In this document: piece by piece, positions 46,721-58,233 of the stretch
How the letters are laid out: each line of letters begins with the position of its first letter
Position numbering within the stretch: position 1 is the stretch's first letter
Source: Adiantum capillus-veneris
Lineage: Eukaryota > Streptophyta > Polypodiopsida > Polypodiales > Pteridaceae
Length of the DNA: 64,000 nucleotides
NCBI GenBank assembly: GCA_014529385.2
Contig: CM043959.1
Coordinates: 16,431,309-16,495,308, forward strand
Direction of reading: 5' to 3'
Made by a program: the position numbers and the translations under genes
The notes under the pieces: generated by a model
The model's input: the letters and a program-made list of their open reading frames with translations, nothing else
What the model was told of the DNA's origin: nothing
Databases searched by the model: none

Positions 46721-47554
46721 GATGTGTCCTCCTTGTGATATTCCGAATTTGTTTAGAGAGGAGAAAAGTTCATTAATAAAAATGGTTTTTTTTTTTAAAA
46801 GGAGAAAAGCACACCTCTATGCACTTAAAGTATCATTGTGGATTGAGAGTCATACTCAAAAAAATTGGCAAAATAGAGAAGATTAAGACAAATGAGATTT
46901 ATAGGAATTTTGAGCTATATACAATACATCAATTATGAAACTTGATATTTGTGCACAACGGTCAAATCCTCTATTTACAGTGTTGTGAAGCAACTCGATG
47001 TGACAAGACTGCACTTTATTGTTTTGAACACACAAAAATCATACAATATTGAGGGCATGATAATGGCATCAAATGAAAATGGAAACCAACAAGATGAGAG
47101 ACTTGCACCAATCAAATAGAAACTGAAACCAACAAGATGATGCATTTAGACAAAACAAGTATTTGTCATTGATATGAAAATATTTTGTTAAAAATGTTAG
47201 TTTTAAAAAACAATTGATACAATTTACCAATAGTACGGGTAGGTTAGTAGCACTCTAAATAGGGAGCAGGCTTTATCTTGGAAGAAGATGCACAATCCCT
47301 TCTGGCACTTCTTTGCATAGAAATTTATTTTCAATCCTCCTTGGGACTTGCAAGCCATAATAAAAAATAGGGAAAGTAAGGTTGTCTCTCACAGAATCAA
47401 AGAATGGTAGAAAGAAAGAAATCATTATCTACATAACTTCTTTTTAGCTAGCTAAAAAGAAAAGGCTGTAGGCAAATAGATCTCATCGCTGTGTAAGTCC
47501 TACCTCATTTGGTGCACATTGCACTTGGTTCTTATCTTCAACGTTGCCAAGTAC
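46721..47554. other. Spacer without recognised gene
   Basis: AT-rich with only short frames. Confidence 0.4.
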
Positions 47555-48103
47555 TACCCGTATTGCATGGCATGTTGACCACATAGAATAAGGCTTGGTG
47601 GTCCACAAAAAAGACAAACTTATTAGCTAATAAGTAGTGTTGGAATTTCTTGACCGCATACACCATTTCAAGGCCTTCTCTTTCAATTGTAGTGTAGTTC
47701 TTTTCTACAATGTTTAGCTGCATGCTAGCATAAGAGATAGAGAAGTCCATTGTCCCCTCTCCTAGTTGTGCCAAAATGCAACCAATAGAAAAATTTGAAG
47801 CATCAACATGCACATAGAAAACATCGGGGCCGATAACAAAGCTTGCTTAAGCTTTTGAAAGGATTCTTTGCATTCCTCTATCCATTCAAAATGAGTAATA
47901 AGGCCATAAATGGGTTTTGCAATGGCAGTGTACATGTAGATAAATCTACCATAATAGCCACAATGCCCCATAAATGCCTAAACTTCCTTGACACTTGTTG
48001 GTATAGGCATCTCAGGAATTGCTTCCACTTTCTCCATATCTGTAGCAACACCTTTTTTTGAGACAATATGTCCGAGAATTTTGCCCTGTCTAACCATGAA
48101 TAC
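47555..48103 (-). pseudogene. Element E RT end and RNase H remnant
   Basis: From 48103 on minus: VFMVRQGKILGHIVSKKGV, EKVEAIPEMPIPTSVKEV, FMGHCGYYGRFI and FEWIEECKESFQKLKQAL (RT thumb and connection). A frame change leads to MHVDASNFSIGCILAQLGE (RNase H with the catalytic Asp in VDAS), EKNYTTIEREGLEMVYAVK, FQHYLLANKFVFFVDHQAL and VVNMPC, then homology ends. Confidence 0.85.
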
Positions 48104-48349
48104 CTTGGGCAGGTCACCTAAGAAAAATGTAACCGATCACATGAGTTCACAGAAGGCTATTTAAAGTTCTTGAAACTTACACAAATATGTGTACAAAAGG
48201 ATAATCTTTTTTCAAATTTGAAAAAAACTTACAAATTTTAAAAGAAAAGGGTACATTATATTCCTAAAAAATTTCACGGATAAGGGGTTTTACAAACATG
48301 TCTTGAACGCACGTGATATGATAGTTTTACACATAGTGAGCCCCCCAAG
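48104..48349. mobile_element. hAT-type MITE, copy 1
   Basis: 246 bases, no coding capacity. Ends CTTGGGCAGGTCAC and GTGAGCCCCCCAAG are inverted repeats matching at 11 of 14 positions. An exact eight-base target duplication ATGAATAC flanks it (48096-48103, 48350-48357), inside the RT of element E. An eight-base duplication points to the hAT superfamily. Confidence 0.88.
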
Positions 48350-48396
48350 ATGAATACACAATTCTCAAGATTTAAGCAAATCTTATACAGACGACA
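48350..48396 (-). pseudogene. Element E reverse transcriptase, short middle piece
   Basis: Minus reading RLYKICLNLENCVFI continues FEKIS from 57241. It is bounded by Gypsy F (left edge 48397) and the MITE (right edge 48349). Confidence 0.8.
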
Positions 48397-48749
48397 TGTA
48401 ATGAAAATGACCGATGAACATTGAAAATCACGAAATCAAGAAAATTGTAGCGAGCATGTTTATGAGACTACGTTGAGAAAATAGAGGGTGAACTTGATTA
48501 GAGGTAGCAACAATACCATTAGAATTAATTAACTTGGCATAAAAAATACTTTGCAAGAGAGAGAATTAGAGAACTTGACAGCAATTGAGGACCAGAGGAG
48601 TGGAGCCGGTCCCCCCTCCAAAAGGCTTCTGTATTATGGTTTCTCCCATAAAGAGAGACTTGGTACAATACAAGCTTTGTGTTCCTTGAAACCTTGATGG
48701 TGCAATGAAGATAGAGAGCTTCATGCACCACAATTATGCTCGTAACTTA

Positions 48750-48912
48750 GCTAAATGAAAGCATTAACTTGTCCCCGGCCTCAATCCCAAGACCTCAAAC
48801 ACCTTCGAAGGTGGAGAGAGCTAAATGAAAGCATTAACTTAGCTAAATGAAAGCATTAACTTTTCCCCGGCCTCAATCCCAAGACCTCAAACACCTTCGA
48901 AGGTGGAGAGAG
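48750..48912. repeat. Tandem duplication inside the F 3' LTR
   Basis: GCTAAATGAAAGCATTAACTT to TTCGAAGGTGGAGAGAGCT occurs twice in a row with a short partial copy between; the 5' LTR has it once. Confidence 0.85.
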
Positions 48913-49197
48913 CTAGTGGGGAATAAGGGTAGGGAAGAGGAAAAAGAAGCATTCTTACAAGAAAGAAATAGTTCCTCACTTATCATCACTCTTGTTGATT
49001 AGCATAGCATAATAGCATAGTAATGATGATGAAGAAGATTTCAAGCTTAAGCATTGAAGCATGGCTCTTGGTTGGATTTGCATTCCATAGCAAAGAGGGT
49101 TGGTATAGCCTCCCAACTTCTCAACAACCTTGACCCCCAACATGCTTAAGCACCTCAACCACCTTAGTCACAAGCATGGGATTAGCAAGTGCATGGA

Positions 49198-49198
<1 letters not shown>

Positions 49199-49276
<78 letters not shown>
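49199..49276. repeat. (TC)n microsatellite in the F 3' LTR
   Basis: About 38 repeats with one TTT interruption. Homologous to (TC)n at 56720-56814 in the 5' LTR. Confidence 0.95.
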
Positions 49277-49279
<3 letters not shown>

Positions 49280-49696
49280 GCCTCAAGGGCTTGCCCCCTC
49301 CTTGTAGGGATTTTGGGTTTGACTTCAAGAATAAGCCTAGCTTAATCATGCACCTTAGTTATCAAGCATCTCAAGAACTTTAAGCATCAAGAACCTCAAG
49401 CATAGGCCTAGCTTAACCTAAGGTCTAAGGACTTTTAACACTAACCTTTGGAGGTCTTTAATGAAGCTAACCCTAAGGTATTTCCAGCTCCATTATGCAA
49501 ACGTTGTTCTTCAGTCGACCATTTCCTTGTGAGCCCTTGCTGAGATGAAACCATCTCCTTTTGGCCCCGTGTTGAGCTTGGCCTAAAAACACATATCTAT
49601 ATTCTAGCTCTTGTTTCCCTTTTTTTTCCCATATTAAATGATCAATTTAACATGAGAAAATCATTTGTGTAAAGCTAGGTATTATATTTTATGACA

Positions 49697-49712
49697 TTAC
49701 CTCTCCCTTGAA
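49697..49712 (-). other. Gypsy F polypurine tract
   Basis: On minus TTCAAGGGAGAGGTAA directly precedes the 3' LTR start TGTCATAAAAT. Confidence 0.8.
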
Positions 49713-50079
49713 ACCATAGTCGTCCTCGACTATGAGGTAGAGAAGATAAAGTCTTAGTCATTAGTCCATTTTTCATAGCGGGTAAAGGATCCCTTTCTAC
49801 CATACGACATCAATCCAGAACGGATGACTTGTCCATTTGGTGCTTAAGAGACGTAGTTGCCGCAAGCATGTCTGCTCTTTAGTCCATATCATAGTTCCAA
49901 AGTACAGTGACAATTTCTACTTAGTATTTAAGAGATGTCGTCAAGACAAACATGAGTCTAAGCATGCATACTACTTTAAATTTATGCACAATAAAAAGAG
50001 AATTAGACTAATAATACAAAAACATTGATCATTTAAAAGAAACATTTACATTTGCTTACTCTAATGTAGCATTATAAGC

Positions 50080-51300
50080 ATTGACAAGGTTCATACTATC
50101 ATTAAGTTGTATTGCTTGCGTTAATCTAGCATCTTCAAAAGGATAATTTTTGAACTTAATAAGATACCATAGGATAATCTTACCATGTCGTAGTACCTTG
50201 TCCTCATGTCAAAGAATAGCTTCGAGTTGTAGCACCTCTTTTTGATCTTTGATTTCTAAGGGGTCTTCAATAATTGGATTTGTTGGTGGCTATCCTTTGT
50301 AAGGCTTGAGTAGGCTCACATGAAAAGCATTGTGTATGAGCCAATGGTTGGGAAACTTGAGTTGATGAGCCATGTCATTGATTAGCTTCAAAATTTGGAA
50401 GGGATCATAGTATCTTTTTGCTAGTTTAACGTAATACTTTTGATGGCCCATAGGATTTTTTCCCATTGTTTGCCTCAATCGAGCCTTGGGAAACTTGAGT
50501 AAGACCCAATCATTTTTTTTTTATGTTAAGGCCCTTCTATGCTTATCAACAATAGATTTTGCCTTTGTTGAGGGATGGATATAGCCTCCTTAATATTTTG
50601 GAAAGATTCTTGTAGGTCATGATGGCTATACTCATCGGCAGCAAAGATCTTCCCATGTACTTTAAGTAGAAAGGGACTTTTTGGTCTTTCGTCTATGATC
50701 TCAAAAGGTGCCTTTCCTCTAGTAGAATGGAAATTATTATTGTACGCATACTCTACAAGGGGTAACTACTTCTCCCATTGTGAGCATTGATCTACTTTTG
50801 TAACATAATTCTTTAGTAGATTGAGAATTGTAAGATTGGATATCTCACTTTGGCCATCCGTTTGTGGGTGATAGGCCAAAGAGAAATTCAATCTTGTACT
50901 AGATTTTCAAAGAGACCCTTCCAGAAGTTCCTGGTCATTCTAGGATCTCTATCTGACACAATGGATGTTAGAAATCCATGGTGAAAATCTAGGATATGAA
51001 GAGGGTTGCCATTTGGTGTGCCTTAATAGTCTTTTTGATAGGAATAAAGTGTACTTGCTTGCTTGCTAAACCTGTTGACTATTGTCCATATTCCCAAATT
51101 ACCATGTATAGACTTGGGTAATCCAAAGATAAAGTCCATGGATATACTTTCCCATGGCAAATTAGGGATGGGCAATGGCTAGAGTAATCCAAGTTGCTTC
51201 CCTCTATCATACTTCGTCTTTTGGCATACCACACATTTTGAAACATCCTATTGTATGTCCACTTTCATGGTAGGCCAATAAAAGTACATTTCTACTCCGC
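50080..51300 (-). pseudogene. Gypsy F integrase remnant
   Basis: Minus reading from 51250: CVVCQKTKYDRGKQLGLL (Cys pair of the zinc-binding region), [17 protein letters not shown] (first catalytic Asp), [25 protein letters not shown] (second Asp), then the C-terminal module KYYVKLAKRYYDPFQILKLI and NHWLIHNAFHVSLLKPYKG at 50478-50290. It ends with NPIIEDPLEIKDQKEVLQL below 50290. Stops are frequent. Confidence 0.85.
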
Positions 51301-51559
51301 AAAGAGTAGGTTGAATCCCTCAATGCCCCGCATAGGGAGGAACACGGGATTCATACATCACTTTCTCCATGAAGGAAGTGAGTAACACATAGCCTGTTGG
51401 CCATGGAGAAGATAACCATCCTACAAGGTGAATGGTTCCTCGTTCTTTCCTAAGACAAGGGCCGACATTATAATCTTAAAATCAAGGTCATTAGCGTACC
51501 CATCTATCATGGAAGATAGATCATTGTGAGTTGCTATAGACACCGCATTTACCCTCGGT

Positions 51560-52620
51560 TGTCACGATAGTGCATCGGCCACTTGATTATGCTTACCAGC
51601 AATGTGAGCAATATGAAAAATAAATTGCGAAAGAAATTTTCCTACCTCATTTGCTTGTTGGAAAGCTTTGCTTGTGTCATGAAGTACTTGAGACTTTGGT
51701 GGTCCATTTGCATAAATGAAGTCCCCAATAGGTAGTGCTTCCATGTGTCTTAGGCATGTAGAACATATATGCCCAGGACCCAATCATCGGCATTGAGACT
51801 TTGGCTCTCATATGCTATGGCATGCCCTTCTTGAAGAAAGACTGCTCCAAGGCAATCACCACAAGCATCACATTGGACCTCAAATGGCTTTGAGAGATCC
51901 GGACGCATAAGCACTAGTTGGGAGGTAAGCTTCTCTTTGAGCTTGTCAAAAGCATTTTTCTCTTTAGCAGTCCATGATTACTTAATGTTCTTCTTTGTTA
52001 AGTCATGTAATGGTCCTGCTATTTGAGAGAATTTTGCTATGAAGCGTCTATAGTATGCACACATACTAATAAAGCTTCATAGAGCTCATGTAGATTCCTT
52101 GAATTAGGCCATGCTTTTATCAACTTCAACTTTGATGGATCCATACAGATACCACCTTGAGAGATAATATGACCTAAGTATTGAATCTTTTGAAGGAAAA
52201 ATTCACTCTTCTTTTGATTGATAAAAAGCTTGTTCTCCCTCAAAGCTTGAAAAATTACCTGGAGATGTTGCTTTGTGCTCCTCCAAGGACTTGTAGTAGA
52301 TGATGATATCATCAAATAACACTCTAGTAAACTTGTGATGGGGTCTAAAAATTTTATCCATTAAAAGATTGAACGTGGCTGGAGCATTTGACAAACCAAA
52401 AGGCATGACAAGATATTCATAAAGACCAAATGTTGTATGGAACTCGATCTTTATGATATCTTCATTCACTATCCTTATTTGATGATAGACACTTTTGAGG
52501 TCAATCCTATTGAAGTAGGTTGAACCTTGTAGCTTATCAAACAGATCTTCTACCCACGGTATAGAAAATCTGTTTTTGATAGTGACACGATTTAGTACTC
52601 GCAATAGTCCACACACATGC
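51560..52620 (-). pseudogene. Gypsy F reverse transcriptase and RNase H remnant
   Basis: The open frame 52616-52203 reads RVTIKNRFSIPWVEDLFDKL, YFNRIDLKSVYHQIRI, FGLYEYLVMPFGLSNAPATF and VLFDDIIIYYKS, where the catalytic YLDD is FDD preceded by Leu. A frame change leads to HLQVIFQALRENKLFINQKK, IQYLGHIISQGGI. RNase H follows near 51900-51560: FEVQCDACGDCLGAVF, HAIAYESQSLN, LKYFMTQAKL and HIAGKHNQVADALS at 51562. Confidence 0.88.
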
Positions 52621-53248
52621 GGTATGTGCCATCTTTCTTTTGCACTAAAAGGACTGGAGAGAACAAAAGAGAGAGGAGCTAGGCCTCACCATCCCCTTGT
52701 CTACCAACTCATGCACTTGCCTCATAATATCCTCTTATTGAGCTTGAGAAACTCTATAAGGAGGCTTATTAGGTGGTGAGCTCCCGGGTAGAAGCTCTAT
52801 CATATGGTCATCATCCCCTCATTTTGGAGGTAATCCATAGGGATGTCATTGATAAATACATCTTGGAATCTATTTAGAAAATTAGACAAGTCTAATTCTT
52901 CTTGATTCCTACCATTTTGTTTTGTTATAACTTTAGCATCATTTATAGACTCTTTGACAAAAATCATGTACGAGAAAATCGAGCTTTTTATTGACTTATC
53001 AAAAGCAAGTGAATTTACAAGTGGTATAGTACGACCGAACTAATTAGCATCTATATACATGCTCTTTCCCTGCACGTGAAATAAATTCTCCTTTCAAGGA
53101 ACTTTATGTTGGCAACCATGCGATTGAACCATGGTGCCCCTAGGATAACATCCTCATGGTGGAGAGGAGATATGAAAAAGTCTTCCTTATCGACGTATCT
53201 TTGGACATGAAGCCTCAACTTCCCAATCAAGGGAGTAACGGAGTCTTG

Positions 53249-53686
53249 CTATCCCTTAAAAGCCCCATCACCAGTTACAGAATCTCCCATCTCAAAAGCT
53301 TGAATGCCCAGCTTAGTGGCCAACTCCGTTGATATGAAGTTGTGAGTAGAGCCAAGGTCAAAAAGGATGAAGGCATCATTCTTCCTCACCTTTCCCCAAG
53401 CATAGAATAGGGATGATCCTTTGCAATGAGCATCCTCTTTTGGAGCTTTAACCGTGGAAGCTCTAGGAGTCTCATTGCAGGCATTTCTTTTGGGGCAAGA
53501 ACGATAGCCATGTCGTTGCTCCCCACACTTAAAGCATTTGTGATCTTTGCAAAAATCCTCTAGCTCTTCAGGAGAGAGTTTTTTTTTACCTTTGTAAACT
53601 CCTTTCTCCTTGATCTTGTTACTATTGTTGTTGTTGTTGGAATTGCCTTGGGAAGAACTTAGAGCATTGTTCTTCCCCTTGCACAT
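53249..53686 (-). pseudogene. Gypsy F zinc knuckle and protease remnant
   Basis: A 145-residue frame. An Asn/Ser/Gly-rich stretch is followed by a complete CCHC knuckle CFKCGEQRHGYRSC (CX2CX4HX4C), then NDAFILFDLGSTHNFIS, the protease active site with DSGS changed to DLGS, and ELATKLGIQAF. The changed active-site residue suggests loss of protease function. Confidence 0.85.
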
Positions 53687-54765
53687 TTTGATCTTTTTTT
53701 TTCATGGACTTGGCATTTTATTTAGCCCCTTGTTGGAAATTGATACGAGATGCAACCATGTTGTGGTGGATGACTTTGGTGATAAAACCGGGCCATTGGG
53801 AGTTGACATACTCGGCCATTTCTTCAGATAATCTCGCACAAAATTGTTGCTTTTGCTCGACGAAGTCTACCTTTTAAAATACTATAGCTTTGAGATAAAA
53901 ATCCCAAAACTTGTCTACAAATTTGTGGATAGACTCATGGGAGAGTATCTTCAAGATTCTCCATTCAATAGGCACTTTGTCCTTGGCATCGCTTGCAAGG
54001 AATTGCTTCATTATGGAAACTCATAGAGTTTTCCATGTCCTTGGGGCTTTGCCATTCTTGCGGAGACTAGCCCACCATCGACGAACAAATTTTTGAAAGT
54101 GCATAGCTACATAGCGTAGCTTGGAGAACTCTATGAAGCCCTTGTCTCCAAAAGCCACATTGAATTGCTGGATGAAAGCCAATACTTTGTCAGTAGCACC
54201 AAAGGTGCCATCATAGGTGAGAAAAGAGATACTCTTTTCTCCCTCTTTGAACTTCTAAGCTTTTGGGACCTTTTCCAAGCACGGTAGGATTTGCGATGTC
54301 CTCTCCTCTTGTATTCTCTAGGACAATAACCATTGCTTTCATCGAAAGAGGAGGAAGGTAAAGAAGAAGGAGAAGAGGGTGGCCTCTTTCTTGCCTTTTT
54401 CTTCCTTTGTTTCCTCTTTTCCCTTTTGGAGTGATGAGGAGAAGGACTATAGGATGATCTTTTCCTCTTGGGAAGAGTTGGGAATCGTTGAGACCGCCGC
54501 CTTCGTGGAGCCACATCTGCAGAGGAATTCGGAGATTCACTTCTTTCTCGTTCATTGGATTCCTCCTCTTCTCTTATCGGAGAGAGTCTTCTTTTGGAAG
54601 TCTCTCAACAAGAGGCTTCCTAAGCTCTCTCTCTTCTTGGAGAGGAAGGGAAATCCCATATGCACGAAGTTGTTGGGTAACTTCGGCTTGCAAGGTAGGG
54701 TTGCCCAAGCTTGCTGCAACCTAGTAATAACAAGATACTTCACAAACATTGGGGCATCACAGTAG
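53687..54765 (-). pseudogene. Gypsy F gag remnant
   Basis: On minus, a basic Ser/Arg/Lys-rich segment (54514-54250, with RKKKARKRPPSSPSS) precedes a retrotransposon gag-type region in shifting frames: FLTYDGTFGATDKVLAFIQQ, FSKLRYVAMHFQKFVRRWWA and SIHKFVDKFWDFYLKAIVF near 54240-53880, then EQKQQFCARLSEEMAEYV. The gag start region near 54790 (NIDN.DIAHEGA) matches element A. Confidence 0.8.
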
Positions 54766-54788
54766 CACCTTCATGTGCAATATCAAAG

Positions 54789-55120
54789 TTGTCAATATTC
54801 ATTCTACTCTCCTTATTATTGTCATCTATGCTAATTAAACTTATGTATATGATACTTTGTGCTTTGGTACCCTCAAAAACCTCAATGGCTACTCTTCTTT
54901 ACCTTTGTATATGATACAAACTTAAGTTGTCAATATTCATTCTACTCTCCTTATTATTGTCATCTATGCTAATTAAACTTATGTATATGATACTTTGTGC
55001 TTTGGTACCCTCAAAAACCTCAATGGCTACTCTTCTTTACCTTTGTATAAACTTATGTATATGATACTTTGTGCTTTGGTACCCTCAAAAACCTCAATGG
55101 CTACTCTTCTTTACCTTTGA
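54789..55120. repeat. Tandem repeat, period 140, in F leader
   Basis: TTGTCAATATTCATTCTAC starts copies at 54789 and 54929; a shortened third copy (ACTTATGTATATGATAC to TTTACCTTTG) starts at about 55048. Confidence 0.9.
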
Positions 55121-55436
55121 AAATTAGCTCTCAAGAAGACACACCCGTGGTTTAGAGACTGTTGATTGCAAAGAGTAGTGGAGAGGTTCTAACATTTCTT
55201 GGTTGATTATGGTTCCTGTTGAGCTTGCTAGTAGCTCAATAATGGTTAAGCCAAAGGCAAGCCTCAAGAGACTCCATTATTAAGTCTATAGTTCCCAACG
55301 GCGTACCTCAAACTAACTCCTTTTCAACCAAGATAATAGATCCTTGTTCCACTTACCCTCTTGCAAATGAACATGTTCAGCCTTTCATAGACAGCTCAAG
55401 TACCTCTCTTCTTAAGCAAGAAAAGAGAAACCAATA

Positions 55437-55448
55437 GCATTGATACCA
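55437..55448 (-). other. Gypsy F primer binding site
   Basis: On minus TGGTATCAATGC matches TGGTATCAGAGC at 10 of 12, one base after the 5' LTR. Confidence 0.8.
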
Positions 55449-56146
55449 ATGTAATGGAAATGGCCTATGAACATTGAGAATAACTGAATTAAGAAAACTG
55501 TAGCGAGCATTTTATGAGACTCCTCTGAGAAAATAGAGGGTGTACTTAGTTAGAGGTAGCAACATAACCATTATACTTAATTAACTTTGCATGGACAATA
55601 CTTTTCAAGAGAGACAATTAGAGAACTTGACAACAATTGAGGACCAGATTTATGTGGAGCCAGTGCCTCCTCCAAAAGGTTTTTGTATTATAGTTTCTCC
55701 CATAAAGAGACTTGGTACAATACAAGCTTTGTGTTCCTTGAAACCTTGATGGTGCAATGAAGATAGAGAGCTTCATGCACCACAATTATGCATGTAACTT
55801 AACTAAATGAAATTATTAACTTGTCCCTGCCCTTAGTCCCAAGACCTCAAAGACCTTTGAAGGTGGAGAGAGCTAGCAGGGAATGACGGTAGGGAAGAGG
55901 AAGAAGAAGAATTCTTACGAGAAAGAAATAGTTCCTCACTTATCATCACTCTTGTTGCTTAGTGTAGCATAATAGCATAGCAATGGTGGTGAAGAAGATG
56001 TCAAGCTTAAGCATTGAAGCATGGCTCTTGGTTGGCTTTGCATTCCATAGCCAAGAGTGTTGGTGTAGGCTCTCAGCTTCTCAACAATCTTGGAGAAGGA
56101 GATGGAGTTCTTGCACTTAGCACTTCACACAATGAGAGTGCATGTT

Positions 56147-56149
<3 letters not shown>

Positions 56150-56186
<37 letters not shown>

Positions 56187-56230
56187 TGTGTGTGTGTGTG
56201 TGTGTGTGGGTGTGTGTGTGTGTGTGTGAG
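56150..56230. repeat. Compound (TG)n(AG)n(TG)n microsatellite
   Basis: At the place that is (CT)n in the LTR at 23753 and (CA)n in the one at 42273 (read in the opposite strand sense). Confidence 0.9.
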
Positions 56231-56718
56231 AGGGTGTATATCTCACAAGAAAACCCCCTAGTTGCTTGGGTTGACCCACTCTTTTCGCTCATGCTTGTAG
56301 CTTATTGGCTTTCTCAAGTCTAGCCAATCACAAGTCTTAGCCACAACTACCAATAGAGGTAGCCTTTTCGACAAGTGTCCTCCTTTCCCCTTTGAGAGAG
56401 AGGGCTTGATAAATGCTTAAAAAATTAATCTAATTAGCTAAATTCTCATTGGACCTCTCTAAGGGACAACCAATAGGCTTTAGGCACACCATGAGGGAAA
56501 CCTAGCTAGGGTCTTGACATGTGTCCCTTTTTCCTCTTTGAGAAAGGGGTGCCCTTTGGGTGAGGGAGTAGTCACTCAACCCCACTCCCTACTCTCATGG
56601 CTCGCCCCCTCCTTTGTAGGCATTGTTTTGAATTTCAAGCCCTCAAGAACCTTGGCCCCCAACATGTTTAAGCACCTCAATCACCTTAGTCACAAGCATG
56701 GGATTAGCAAGTGCATGG

Positions 56719-56719
<1 letters not shown>

Positions 56720-56814
<95 letters not shown>
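56720..56814. repeat. (TC)n microsatellite, about 47 repeats
   Basis: Uninterrupted TC repeats inside the F 5' LTR, the longest dinucleotide tract in the window. Confidence 0.95.
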
Positions 56815-56816
<2 letters not shown>

Positions 56817-57240
56817 CTAGCCTCAAGGGCTCGTCCCCTCCTTGTAGGGATTTGGGTTTGACTTCAAACATAAGCCTAGCTTAACCATGCACCTTAGCTT
56901 TCTATCAAGCATCTCAAGCACTTTAATCATCAAGCACTTCAAGCATAGGCCTAGCTTAACCTAAGGTCTAAGGACTTTTAACACTAACCTTTGGAGGTCT
57001 TTAATGAAGCTAACCCTAAGGTATTTCAAGCTCCATTATGCAAACATTGTTCTTCACTAGACCATCTCCTTATGAGCCCTTGCTGAGATGAAACCATCTC
57101 CTTTTGGCCCCGTGTTGAGTTTGGCCTAAAAACACATATCTATATTCTAGCTCTTGTTTCCCTTTTTCTTTCCCATATTAAAGTATCAATTTAACATGAG
57201 AAAATAATTTGGGTAAAGCTTGGTAATAGATTTTATGACA

Positions 57241-57990
57241 CGAAATTTTCTCAAAGACGCACTTGAGGTTCTCAAAATGGTTTTCTCTATTTGAGTAATG
57301 AAGACAAAGATCATCCATCTAAATTTTGAGGAAATTTTGTAGGTACTCCTTGAATGCATGGATCATTAGCCTCTGGAATGTTGGTGGTGCATTGGTCAGT
57401 CCAAATGGCATGACTCTGATACGCAAAAATTTCCCATTCCGTGGAAATTTTTGTTTTACATTGATCTTTCAAATCTATGGACAACTAGTTATATCCAGAA
57501 AATCTGTCCAAGAGTCTATAAGCTACTTTTCCAGCTACTCGCTCCAAAACAGGAGCAATGGTTGGAAGAGGATAATTATTTTGTATGGTAGCTGCATTCA
57601 CCTTCTTGAAGGTTTACACACACACTTAGTTTTCCATTCCTTTTTGGTACTACCACAATTGGCAATACCCAATCAATGTGTTCAATTTCATAGATGAACT
57701 CAGCTTCCTTGAGTTTATCTATCTCCTCTTTGATCTTTTTAGTGAATGTATCATTGTAGGTGTATGGTCTTTGCTACTCGATTTACAATCATCTCTCGTA
57801 GGATAGTGTGCTAACAGATTTCAGGATCTACTCCCTTGATATCTTTGTAAAACCAAGCTAAGACATCCTTATATTCCTTCAAAGTTTTGATGAGGATTTC
57901 CTCTTCTTCCTGAGGGCTGAAAGCATGCATTGGTGGTACAAAAAATGACCTTTTTTGTTTCTACCTAGTTGGTACTTCTACATATGTCCA
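57241..57990 (-). pseudogene. Element E reverse transcriptase, N-terminal half
   Basis: Minus reading from about 57830: MIVNRVAKTIHLQ, IDKLKEAEFIYEIEHIDWVL, PIVVVPKRNGKLSVCV (conserved RT motif 1 region), LLDRFSGYN-like, GLTNAPPTFQRLMIHAF and DDLCLHYSNRENHFENLKCV, FEKIS ending at 57241. The catalytic region reads MDDLCLHYS after QNFLKI. Several frameshifts. Confidence 0.85.
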
Positions 57991-58158
57991 AGTTGTTTTG
58001 GAGGGAACCTTTTTTGTCCTCTAAATTTAATCACTCTAGGAGGGAATGTATTAAGTATTGAAACACCACTCCTTGGATAGAAAAGGTGGACGGGGAAAAT
58101 CATGGATGGTAGTTGTGTACATTTGAATTCGTGTGGATTGAGGATGTCACTGTCTATC
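57991..58158. other. Spacer right of element E
   Basis: No feature recognised; probably degraded Gypsy sequence. Confidence 0.4.
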
Positions 58159-58159
58159 C

Positions 58160-58233
58160 CACATTAGTGGCTTTGTAACGCTCTCACATACAACACCACA
58201 TTAGTGGCTTTGTAACGCTCTCACATACAACAC
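58160..58233. repeat. Perfect 37-base tandem duplication
   Basis: CACATTAGTGGCTTTGTAAC and the following 17 bases occur twice in a row (58160-58196, 58197-58233). Confidence 0.9.

Larger units (their letters stand above)
48397..49696 (-). repeat. Gypsy F 3' LTR with deletion
   Basis: On plus TGTAATGAAAATG...ATTTTATGACA, 1300 bases. Lacks about 565 bases present in the 5' LTR (about 56087-56652); AA(C/T)CTTGG lies at the junction and at both edges in the 5' LTR. It has an extra tandem copy of about 80 bases at 48750-48912 and (TC)n at 49199-49276. Confidence 0.85.
48397..57240 (-). mobile_element. Ty3/Gypsy element F, nearly full length
   Basis: 8844 bases: 5' LTR 55450-57240, primer site 55437-55448, gag, protease, RT, RNase H, integrase, polypurine tract 49697-49712, 3' LTR 48397-49696. 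Flanks CGACA (48392-48396) and CGAAA (57241-57245) are a probable five-base target duplication with one change, inside element E. Same family as element A. All frames carry stops or frameshifts. Confidence 0.9.
55450..57240 (-). repeat. Gypsy F 5' LTR
   Basis: On plus TGTAATGGAAATGGCC...TTTTATGACA, 1791 bases. Carries mixed (TG)n/(GA)n at 56150-56230 and (TC)n at 56720-56814. Confidence 0.88.
47555..57990 (-). mobile_element. Old Ty3/Gypsy element E, split by two insertions
   Basis: Minus-strand pol pieces at 57990-57241, 48396-48350 and 48103-47555 form one continuous RT to RNase H region. They are interrupted by Gypsy F (48397-57240) and by a MITE (48104-48349). No LTR of E is recognised; both ends are lost. 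Confidence 0.85.

Noticed and set aside
48397-57240. Functional Gypsy polyprotein in element F
   Set aside because: Every domain is present, but frames are broken by stops and shifts and the protease active-site Ser is replaced, so it is a dead copy.
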